Origin: Flavobacterium xinjiangense
GTDB lineage: Bacteria > Bacteroidota > Bacteroidia > Flavobacteriales > Flavobacteriaceae
DNA: 64,000 nt
NCBI RefSeq assembly: GCF_900142885.1
Contig: NZ_FRCL01000010.1
Coordinates: 1-64,000 of the forward strand
Direction: 5' to 3'
In this document: positions 7,120 through 15,219 of the stretch, one piece after another
Layout: every line of letters starts with the position of its first letter
How positions within the stretch are numbered: the stretch's first letter is position 1
The notes under the pieces: generated by a model
What the model was told of the DNA's origin: nothing
The model's database searches: none
The model's input: the letters and a program-made list of their open reading frames with translations, nothing else
Position numbers and translations under genes: made by a program

Positions 7120-10100
7120 TTAGTTTTTAATTACTTTTTTAGTCGAATGTCCTGTATTGGTTTCGATAATCAATAAATATTCTCCCTTTGCTAAATGTTT
7201 CAATGAAATTTGAGATTGTGTTGTCGTTTCCACTTTTTGTCCCGTTAGCGAGAACACTTCCACTTTTTTCAATTCTATATCTGCTGGAACTACAATGTTT
7301 AATATATCATTAGTAGGATTTGGATAAATTAATACTAAATTGTTGTTTTTCTCAAAAGTATTATTAGACAATGTACAAGAAGTAATGCTATAATTTGCGG
7401 TAGCATCTTTTTTCCATCCAGTATTTGGGGGCGTGGCACTATCTGCTTCAATACATTTAAGATTAGGGTTCCCCGTGGCATCAAAACCGGTTATTTTGCT
7501 ATTAAACCCGTTTTTAACATTTAATGTTGTCAATTGATTTGAAGAACATTTCAAATATGTCAAAGATGCATTTTTTGAAACATCTAAATTTTTTAATTGA
7601 TTTGAGCCACAACTTAATTCTTTTAATACAACGTTTTTAATGACATCCAAGTTGGCAATAAGGTTAGTGGTGCAATATAATCCAGTCAATGCACTATTTT
7701 TAGATACCTCCAAACTAGGTAAAAAATTAGAAGTACAATCCAAAGTAGTCAACACTGTATTATTTGAAACATCTAAATTAGGTAACAAATTGGTAGTGCA
7801 ATTCAAATTTTTCAAAGCAAGATTTTTGGAAACATCAAGTGAGGCTAGACTATTTGAACTGCAATCTAAAGTAGTCAAAGCAATGTTTTTTGAAACATCT
7901 AATTTCATTAATCCCTTATTGTAATTGTTGGAATCGCCATTGTTGCTACAATTTAAATCAGTCAAAGCAATATTTTTGGAAATGTCAAGGCTCATCAAAT
8001 AATTTGAATTGCATTGCAGTCTAGTCAAAGCAATATTTTTGGAAAGATCTAAAGTTGTCAAAGCATTTGAGCTGCATTCTAAAACTTTAAGTCCTGTGAA
8101 ATCCTGAATTCCAGTTAAATCGTTTATTCTAGTGAAATGACCATTTGCATAGCAATTAATAGACAAGATCGAAACATCTTTAATATTATTTGTAACAACT
8201 TTTCCGTCTTGTTTATCATCAAGGTTTAAAGAGAGTAACGCTTGTTCAAATTGGAAATCCGGAATAAGTGTGTAAATCGTGCAATAACTTTCGTTGTATC
8301 CTGCCAGAGAATCTTTTTGGTCAAACCAATTGCTGTTAGAGTAAGTAGCGTTGTCTACCTTAATGCAAGTAAGGTATGGGTTTGCTCTAAAATCGACCAT
8401 GCTTAACAAGATATTTTTTCCATTTTTTATATCAACATTGGCTAAATTGTTATTGTTCCCACGAAACGTTTTCAGATTGGTGTTTTTGGAAAGATCCAAA
8501 CTAGTTAATCTGTTTTGGCTACAATTTAAATCAGTCAAAGCAATATTTTTAGAAAGCTCAAGAGTGGTCAAATTATTTACAGAACAATCTAAAGTAATCA
8601 AATTAAAATTACTAGAAACATCCAGTTTTGTTAACTGATTCGATCCACAAAATAAACTCACTAAAGCAGTATTTTGGTCTAGATCCAGGTTTATTAGCGG
8701 ATTTTGATAACAGTTCAGCCACTTCAAAGAACTATTTTGAAAAACATTCAAACTTTTTAATTGATTATTTTGACAGTTTAGTATTTCTAAAGAGGAGAAG
8801 TTCTCAATACCAGTCAAATCGTTAATGGAACCAGACGAAACATCCAGGGAAATTATTCCCTCAATACTAGCAGTCAATACTTTTCCATTTTTTCCATCAG
8901 TATCTATTCCCAATGCAATCAGTTTGTTCTCAAAATTGGTGTCAGGAATTAATGTATAAGGAAATAAACAGTCTTTGTCATTATATTCTGCCTGAGGATC
9001 TTTGTTATTGGTCCAGTTAGCTTTTGAGTATAGTGCATTATCTACCAGAATACAAGTTAAATCAGGATTTAAATTAAAGTTGGGATTGATAAATAAAGTG
9101 TTTTTTCCGTTCTTTAAATTCAAATTTGATAGTTTGTTATCAGTACAACTAAATGCAGACAAATGAATGTTTTCAGAAAGATTAAGGTCTGATATTAGAT
9201 TTGAACTGCAATTCAGACCTGTCAATAATACATTTTGTGAAACATCCAAAGTTGTCAATTTGTTTGACTTGCAATTCAGTTTTGTCAATTCCAATCTTTC
9301 AGAAATATCAAGGTTTGTTAATTGATTTAAACTGCAATCTAAACTGGTTAAAGCGGTATTTTTGGAAATATCCAAACCGGTTAACTGATTTGTGTGGCAA
9401 ATCAACTCCTTTAAAGCGACAAAATCCTGTATTCCTGTCAAATTTGTAATAGAACTGGAAGATACATTTAGCGATGTTACCTTTGAAATATTTGTCGTTA
9501 ATACTTTTCCATCAATAGTACCTGAGTCCAGGTCAAGACTAATTAATTTATTTTCAAAATTCACATCAGGAATACTGGTGTAAAGTGTACAGGAAGTATC
9601 GACATAAGTTGCTGTAGCATCTTTATCGCTATTCCATCTGCTTGTGGCATCAACGGCATTATCTACCAGTATACAAGTCAGATTAGGGTTATAGGAGCAA
9701 CCAAAATAAGCAGTCATAAAATTGTTTCTTCCATTTTTTAAATTCAAATTCAAGAGTTTGTTATTTCCACAATAAAAAACCTTCAAATTTCCATGCTTAG
9801 AAAGATCCAGACTGGTCAATTGATTTCCACTGCAATCAAAATAGCTTATCTTTAAATTGTTTGAAATATGCAGGTTTGTTAGCTGATTTTTCTCACAAAG
9901 CAACCAAGCTAAGTAGGGGTTTTTAGAAACATCTAAAGATGTTAATTTATTTGACCCACAATATAAAGAAGCTAAAACTGGATTTTTAGAAAGATCTAGG
10001 CTTGTGAGTTGGTTTGAAGAACAATGGAAATCATACAAAAAAGCATTGTTAGTTACATTCAAACTTTTTAATAAATTAGACTCACATCTCAAAAAGGATA

Positions 10101-12003
10101 AAATTACATTTTGGGAAACATCCAGTGTGGGTAATTTATTTGTGCCACATTGTAAATAAGTCAAAGCAAAATTTTGCTTTAAATTCAAACTGGATAAATC
10201 ATTTGATATACATGATAAGCTTTTTAATAACAAATTTTTGCTGAAGTCCAGGTTTTTTATCAAATTGAAATTACAATTCAAACTAATCAAAGCAATATTT
10301 TTAGAAACGTCCAAGCTTCCTAACGAATTTGAAGAAACATTAAGATCAATTAAAGCTATATTATTTGATAGATCCAAATTTGTCAATCTATTAGAATCAC
10401 ACTGTAAATTTTTTAAGGCCACAAAATCCTTTATCCCTGTCAAATTTGAAATCGAAGAGGAAGAAACATCCAAAGATGTTAAAGACGAAATTCTGGATGT
10501 CAATATTTTTCCGTTTTTTCCATCTGTATCATATCCTAAAGCAATTAGCTTGTTCTCGAAATAGACGTCTGGAATTAATGTGTATGCAGCAACGGCAACA
10601 CAAGCAGTATCATTATAACTAGTTGTATTGTCTTTCGCAGATGCCCAATTAGCATTGGAATAAGCCGCATTGTCAACCAAAACACACAATAAATTTGGAT
10701 TTGTTTTTAAGTTGAGATTAGTCAGTATTGTGTTATTTCCATTTTTAAGATTTAAACTATGAAGATTGTTTTTTTCACAACGAATACTGTTCAAATTAAT
10801 GTTTTTAGAAAAATCCAGCGCATACAATTGATTTATGGAGCAATTTATTGAGACTAAAGAGAGATTGCTGGACAAGTCCAATCCTTTGAGGGCATTTCCT
10901 GAAGAATTAAGATTGGTCAGCGCTGCAAAATCTTTAATTCCCGTCAAATTGAGAATATTGCTATAGGACACATCTAAAGAAGTTAAAGAAGAAATATTTG
11001 TAGTAATTACTTTTCCATTTTCACCATCTTTATCAATGCCTAATGCGATAAGCTTTTTTTCAAAATTAGCGTCAGGAATTAATGTGTAGGTATAACAGGC
11101 TACCTCATTATATTTTGCTGAAAATTCCAGTTTGTCAATCCAATTCGACTCTGAATAGGCTACGCTATTAACCAAGATACAAGTCAAATTGTAGCTATAA
11201 GTGCAGTCTATTCTAAAAGTAGAAATGTTCTTTCCGGTTTTTAAGTTTATAGTTGTTAACAATGAGTTTGTGTCACATACCAAATCTGATAAAACTTCAT
11301 TTTTGGATAAATCTAAAGTTACAAATCTGTTGTTTGAACAACCTAAGCTTTTTAATGCAATGTTTTTAGATAAATTAAGGCTGGTAATTTGATTGTTGCT
11401 CAAATTCAAATTAACCAAAGCTAAATTTGTGGATAGATTTACATCGGTCAATCTATTAGATTCACAGCGTAATATCTTCAAGGCTATGTTTTTAGAAACA
11501 TCAAGAGTTGAAAGTTGATCTAAACCACAATTTAAATCTGTTAATGACAAATTCTTAGAAACATCTAAGGCTATCAATGGATTAGAATTAGAGTTAAGAG
11601 CTTCTAAAGCTATATTTTGACTTAAATCCAGAACAGTTAGTGAATTCGTAGAACAGTTCAGAGTAGTCAAAGCTAAATTTTGTGTTAAATTTAAAGTTTT
11701 TAATGAATTGGAGGAACAGTTCAATGTTTTCAAAGAGGTAAAACCCTCTATTCCTGTTAAATTTGAGATAAATTTAGCGGAAACATTCAAACTAGTTATG
11801 TTCGCAATATTAGCAGTTAGTACCTGCCCGTCTATGGTGCCTGAGTCGTAACCCAAATTAATCAGGGCTTGCTCAAAGTTAGGATTAGGTATAGCTGTGA
11901 ATCCTGCATTTGTTTTGTGTAAAGATTTTGTAGCTTGAGCTATTGTAGTTATACTAAAAAATAAGGTTGTAAATAGTATTACGAAGAGTTTGTTTTTTTT
12001 CAT
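7120..12003 (-). CDS. Giant leucine-rich-repeat protein with T9SS sorting domain
   Basis: A 1627-aa secreted protein. The signal peptide covers about residues 1-22 (MKKNKLFVILFTTLFFSI). Six modules follow, each opening with a conserved block (YTLIPDxxFExxLIxLG, then DGKxLT and SLDVSxSxIxNLTGI) at about residues 36, 305, 476, 811, 1016 and 1248. Each module then has 21-residue leucine-rich repeats (LxxLDxSKNxxLxxLxCxxNxL) and the first five close with a NPxLTCILVDNAxYSxxNW block. Residues ~1550-1627 form a type A T9SS C-terminal sorting domain (LVLIYPNPTNDILNI and GEYLLIIETN). It is expected to be surface-attached or released and to bind protein or glycan partners. The modules probably arose by duplication. 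It lies alone in the accessory zone. Confidence 0.9.
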   Translation of the reverse strand: MKKNKLFVILFTTLFFSITTIAQATKSLHKTNAGFTAIPNPNFEQALINLGYDSGTIDGQVLTANIANITSLNVSAKFISNLTGIEGFTSLKTLNCSSNSLKTLNLTQNLALTTLNCSTNSLTVLDLSQNIALEALNSNSNPLIALDVSKNLSLTDLNCGLDQLSTLDVSKNIALKILRCESNRLTDVNLSTNLALVNLNLSNNQITSLNLSKNIALKSLGCSNNRFVTLDLSKNEVLSDLVCDTNSLLTTINLKTGKNISTFRIDCTYSYNLTCILVNSVAYSESNWIDKLEFSAKYNEVACYTYTLIPDANFEKKLIALGIDKDGENGKVITTNISSLTSLDVSYSNILNLTGIKDFAALTNLNSSGNALKGLDLSSNLSLVSINCSINQLYALDFSKNINLNSIRCEKNNLHSLNLKNGNNTILTNLNLKTNPNLLCVLVDNAAYSNANWASAKDNTTSYNDTACVAVAAYTLIPDVYFENKLIALGYDTDGKNGKILTSRISSLTSLDVSSSSISNLTGIKDFVALKNLQCDSNRLTNLDLSNNIALIDLNVSSNSLGSLDVSKNIALISLNCNFNLIKNLDFSKNLLLKSLSCISNDLSSLNLKQNFALTYLQCGTNKLPTLDVSQNVILSFLRCESNLLKSLNVTNNAFLYDFHCSSNQLTSLDLSKNPVLASLYCGSNKLTSLDVSKNPYLAWLLCEKNQLTNLHISNNLKISYFDCSGNQLTSLDLSKHGNLKVFYCGNNKLLNLNLKNGRNNFMTAYFGCSYNPNLTCILVDNAVDATSRWNSDKDATATYVDTSCTLYTSIPDVNFENKLISLDLDSGTIDGKVLTTNISKVTSLNVSSSSITNLTGIQDFVALKELICHTNQLTGLDISKNTALTSLDCSLNQLTNLDISERLELTKLNCKSNKLTTLDVSQNVLLTGLNCSSNLISDLNLSENIHLSAFSCTDNKLSNLNLKNGKNTLFINPNFNLNPDLTCILVDNALYSKANWTNNKDPQAEYNDKDCLFPYTLIPDTNFENKLIALGIDTDGKNGKVLTASIEGIISLDVSSGSINDLTGIENFSSLEILNCQNNQLKSLNVFQNSSLKWLNCYQNPLINLDLDQNTALVSLFCGSNQLTKLDVSSNFNLITLDCSVNNLTTLELSKNIALTDLNCSQNRLTSLDLSKNTNLKTFRGNNNNLANVDIKNGKNILLSMVDFRANPYLTCIKVDNATYSNSNWFDQKDSLAGYNESYCTIYTLIPDFQFEQALLSLNLDDKQDGKVVTNNIKDVSILSINCYANGHFTRINDLTGIQDFTGLKVLECSSNALTTLDLSKNIALTRLQCNSNYLMSLDISKNIALTDLNCSNNGDSNNYNKGLMKLDVSKNIALTTLDCSSNSLASLDVSKNLALKNLNCTTNLLPNLDVSNNTVLTTLDCTSNFLPSLEVSKNSALTGLYCTTNLIANLDVIKNVVLKELSCGSNQLKNLDVSKNASLTYLKCSSNQLTTLNVKNGFNSKITGFDATGNPNLKCIEADSATPPNTGWKKDATANYSITSCTLSNNTFEKNNNLVLIYPNPTNDILNIVVPADIELKKVEVFSLTGQKVETTTQSQISLKHLAKGEYLLIIETNTGHSTKKVIKN

Positions 12004-12033
12004 ATCTAAAAGTTATACTTAAGAAAATTTTTA

Positions 12034-12041
12034 CAAAAATA
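12034..12041 (-). promoter_or_regulatory. -7 box for the LRR gene
   Basis: The reverse-strand sequence TATTTTTG matches TAnnTTTG 30 nt upstream of the LRR start codon. No clear -33 TTG is visible. Confidence 0.45.
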
Positions 12042-12362
12042 ACTTATTAGTCGCATCTTTTTAAAAAAAACATTAAAAATCTGATTAATACTATATTGAT
12101 GAGCAAGTGTATAAGGATAAAGTGTGCTCAATAATATAATGCAAGAGCGCTTTCTTTATAAAGGAGCGTTTTTTTTATGCCTGTTTATGTACTAAAAAGA
12201 CCTGCTGTCCGCTGTATCTCTTCGCTACGCTACGAGGTAATTGTTAAATAATTCGACCATCAGGGCTAGGAATAACGAACTATTTTCATAATACCGTTTC
12301 CTATAGAAACCACACGATAGGATTGCCTTTATCGAATTTCATTTCGTGCGGTAGCGTGGGAA
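12042..12362. other. Intergenic region with hairpin and REP-like element
   Basis: A hairpin with a T-tract sits at about 12145-12177 (GCGCT...GGAGCG followed by T7), oriented like a plus-strand terminator although no gene precedes it. From about 12200 a sequence with CTGCTGTCCGCTGTATCTCT, then TACGCTACGAGG and later CAGGGCTAGG resembles interspersed repeats seen between genes in Flavobacterium. I see no gene. Confidence 0.5.
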
Positions 12363-12614
12363 TTATCTATACTGTTCTCCTATGAAACCACTTTTTATAA
12401 CTAACATATTAAATGTTGCACCAAATGATGGTTTTCCTTCGCTTTTACTATAAACTTCCTTATTCATAATACGCACAAAAATTTCATACGAAACATCTTC
12501 ATAATAATATCCTTTTCCAGTTTTTTTAAATTCGACATACAATTTTTGTCCGTCGTGTGCAATTCTTTCAATATTATCTGAGTCAAACCCAATTTCTTGC
12601 CATTTTAAATCCAT
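12363..12614 (-). CDS. KTSC domain protein
   Basis: An 83-aa protein that is essentially one KTSC domain. It runs from a start-proximal IGFDSDNIERIAHDGQKLYVEF strand pair through a YYYEDVSYEIFVRIM segment to a glycine/phenylalanine turn (GATFNMLVIKSGF). KTSC domains are small, of unclear function, sometimes fused to nucleic-acid-related enzymes or J-domains; another copy lies in this window at 43374-43814. No partner gene is adjacent. It is short for stand-alone function but complete for the family. Confidence 0.75.
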   Translation of the reverse strand: MDLKWQEIGFDSDNIERIAHDGQKLYVEFKKTGKGYYYEDVSYEIFVRIMNKEVYSKSEGKPSFGATFNMLVIKSGFIGEQYR

Positions 12615-12786
12615 AATAATCTAATTTTTTTATTTTTTCATCCAACGTATTATAGTGTCTCCATAATTTAAACTATTTTAAATGAACCAAAAAGCAAATT
12701 ATTGAAATTGAAAGTCTTATATTTACTTCATTACATTCTTAATTAACCACTTTTCAATCCTACAATTCCAACTAATAAAATTGGAA

Positions 12787-13352
12787 ATGAGCTCGAATAT
12801 TTCAGTATATAGAATATGTGGATTTTGTGGTTTTGAGTTCCTTGCAAAGAAAACCACAGCAAAATATTGCTCATTAAAATGTGCAAGTAAAGAGTATAAG
12901 CGAAGGTTGAAAAATCAGAAAATTGAAAGCTCAAACCTTCAAACAATCAAAATAAAAAATCAGCCGCTTATTGATCTTAAAGACAAAGAATTTTTAAATG
13001 TAAGACAACTGCATTGCTTCTAGGTTTTTCAGTTAAAACTATCTATCGTTTGATCAATACTAAAAAAATAAACGCCTATAACTTTTCAGAAAGAAAAACC
13101 TTAATTAGACGGTGCGATATTAATGCTTTATTTGAAAAGCCACAAATTGGATTTGAAGTAGTATTACGACCAATAGAACAAAGAAAACAGGCTGAAATTA
13201 AAGACTGTTATACTATCACTGAAATACAAAAGAAATTTAGTCTTTCCAATGGAGCCTTATACAATCTTATAAAACGTAACAACATAAGTAAATTTTCAAA
13301 GGGAAAGTTTACTTATGTTGCTAAAAAGGACATTGAAGCTTTTATAAAGTAA
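12787..13352 (+). pseudogene. Frameshifted Zn-finger/HTH excisionase-like DNA-binding protein
   Basis: Two overlapping frames (12787-13023 and 13014-13352) together match one family common on Bacteroidota integrative elements. The front half has a small Cys cluster (CGFCGFEFLAKKTTAKYCSLKC) and a basic linker. The second half has two excisionase-type winged-HTH segments (LLGFSVKTIYRLINTKKI and KKFSLSNGALYNLIKRNNI). The join falls inside the first HTH: frame one reads FLNVRQ then stops, and the other frame supplies ALLLGFSVKTIYRL, so loss of about one base near 13008 explains both. ATG at 12787 is preferred over TTG at 12781. Relatives usually precede a tyrosine recombinase, which is not intact here. 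Confidence 0.8.
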
Positions 13353-13981
13353 TATCATAATTCATCTAAAGCAAAGTTCAGCTATAGGTTTGGCAAGAAA
13401 ATTTAAGGCAGTAAAAAAATCTGTTAAAAATTACTGTAAACCTTGTTTATATTGTCAATACCAATTGACATATATTGAAATTGAAATATTTTAAAGCTAT
13501 CAGGCAGATGTAGATATAACCATTCTATTGCTACAATACAGTAATAACAGTTCAATTAGCGCTTAAGCTAGGCAGTACAAGCTAACCAGGTGGCAGAGAT
13601 CAATCAAATGTTAGACTTTTTAAATTCAAAATAATATAGGATTTATAGAATATGCTAGTTTTTTTCATTCCTCATAACTTTTTCCTGAGCATTATATGTA
13701 CATAACCCTGAAAATACTATCAAAAAATAGAAAAATACTGTCCAAATTACTGAAAATAATATATTCAGTACCAAGCTAAAAGTTAGTAAATAAGTTTTAA
13801 TACATATATATTATTGAAAATTCATACATCATTGAGTTTGAGTATTCATGATAATGTACTGTCGTAGAAAAAATAAACTGTCTATCTTTGTTTAAATGCA
13901 CAAGAATTTTGCAAGGAAAACGGATAATCTCTTCGACTTTTCATCGAATCCCGCTTACAACTCGCATACTATACAAATCAT
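13353..13981. other. 629-bp region without an intact gene
   Basis: AT-rich and interrupted in all frames. A short plus-strand segment near 13575-13635 encodes AVQANQVAEINQMLDFLNSK before a stop, which resembles the end of DUF305 proteins, but I see no matching upstream half. The position after the HTH gene is where relatives carry a recombinase; none is readable. The last 100 bp hold the promoter of the following cassette. Confidence 0.5.
13883..13890 (+). promoter_or_regulatory. Putative -7 box for the defence-like cassette
   Basis: TATCTTTG fits TAnnTTTG and lies 91 nt before the start at 13982, leaving a leader of about 85 nt. No matching -33 TTG is obvious. Confidence 0.45.
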
Positions 13982-15184
13982 ATGCAAATGAAACATGAAT
14001 CAAAAGGAGACGCAGGCGAAGAATATGTAAATGAACTTGCATACCAATCTTATCTTAAATATTGGTGCTATCCCAATCCTAAAGACATTGCCGATGACAA
14101 TAAGGAAATCTGCGACCTGTTAATTTCCTTTCGCGACATACTCATCATAATTTCAGTCAAAAATCACAGCTTTGACGGGAACTATGAGCGGTATAAAAAA
14201 CGTGTTATCGAAAAGTCAACAAGCCAACTAAACGGCGCTGAGCGTAAGCTTTTCAAATCCCAACGCGAGGTGTATATCAAACATCCTGACCGCGAGCCTG
14301 AACTTTTTGAACCGGGTCGGTACACAAAAAATTATAAGCTGACGATCAATGTAGGTGAACAATTTGAGTATTACGAATTTAGTGATCAGGAAGCCAACAA
14401 AGGATTCATCACCATCCTGAATAAGGAAACGTTTGAAGCTATTATTGAAGAACTGGATACCATAAAGGATTTTGTTGAGTACCTTGATGAGCGGGAACGC
14501 TTATTGAGTTCTGGAAAAAAAATTACGGTCAATTGTACTGAGAAAGACTTGCTTGCCGAATTCCTGATGAACAAACGTGAATTCAATGTGGACTACAAAT
14601 CAGAACACATTAAGGAGACTGCGCTTAACCTTTCGGGGTCCTGGAATAATTATGAGAAAAGTTCCCAATTGGGACGGAAGAAGGAAGCCAATAAGATAAG
14701 CTATTTTATTGACCACATCGTCAAGACCGATGTTTTATCGTTGCCCGACGGCGAGACGTTGGCAAGGGAGCTTATGAATTCAGGGCGGACCGAAAGACGG
14801 CTTTTAGCGAAAACACTTATCGACCTTGTCAAAAAATATGAAAATGATCCAGATACCTTAGCAAGACGGTACACTGCCTACAATGGCATCGGGCATTTGT
14901 TGATTTATTATCCGCCAAATGTGCCAGAAAAAGAAGTCGACAGCATGATACAGCTTGCCATGGTGCTTTATGCTTACAAGACTGGTTATAAGGAAAAGGA
15001 AATCGTATGTATTGCCGCGACGAATGGCCTGAAACAGTACAAATTTGGGATGTTCCAAGCCTTTCCGCCGATTCCGGATGCTACGGCAAAAATCTATGAC
15101 CGAATCATTTTGGATATTGGGTGGTTCAGGTCTATGGAGCCATTGTATTATATGGAAAAAGAATACCCGGATGCTGAGGACTAA
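13982..15184 (+). CDS. Nuclease-like protein, first gene of candidate defence cassette
   Basis: A 400-aa protein of no named family I can assign. Its first 65 residues look like a NERD/PD-(D/E)XK-type nuclease core: GDAGEEYVNEL (E13-E14), then EICDLLISF with D45, then ILIIISVKNH with S58-x-K60. A serine stands where the family usually has Glu, so catalysis is uncertain. The rest is mostly helical, with a segment around residues 285-365 predicted globular from hydrophobic spacing. Codon use is more G+C-rich than in neighbouring genes on either side of the cassette, suggesting transfer. The next gene starts 35 nt after its stop on the same strand. Confidence 0.6.
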   Translation: MQMKHESKGDAGEEYVNELAYQSYLKYWCYPNPKDIADDNKEICDLLISFRDILIIISVKNHSFDGNYERYKKRVIEKSTSQLNGAERKLFKSQREVYIKHPDREPELFEPGRYTKNYKLTINVGEQFEYYEFSDQEANKGFITILNKETFEAIIEELDTIKDFVEYLDERERLLSSGKKITVNCTEKDLLAEFLMNKREFNVDYKSEHIKETALNLSGSWNNYEKSSQLGRKKEANKISYFIDHIVKTDVLSLPDGETLARELMNSGRTERRLLAKTLIDLVKKYENDPDTLARRYTAYNGIGHLLIYYPPNVPEKEVDSMIQLAMVLYAYKTGYKEKEIVCIAATNGLKQYKFGMFQAFPPIPDATAKIYDRIILDIGWFRSMEPLYYMEKEYPDAED

Positions 15185-15219
15185 TTAGCAAGAAAATCAC
15201 AATACTTAAATATTTTGAC

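Noticed and set aside
7640..11392. Series of plus-strand ORFs opposite the LRR gene
   Set aside because: They recur with the LRR period and are antisense shadows of the repeats, with no start signals of their own.
13575..13635. DUF305 gene before the defence-like cassette
   Set aside because: Only about 20 residues resemble the family end; no upstream half is readable.
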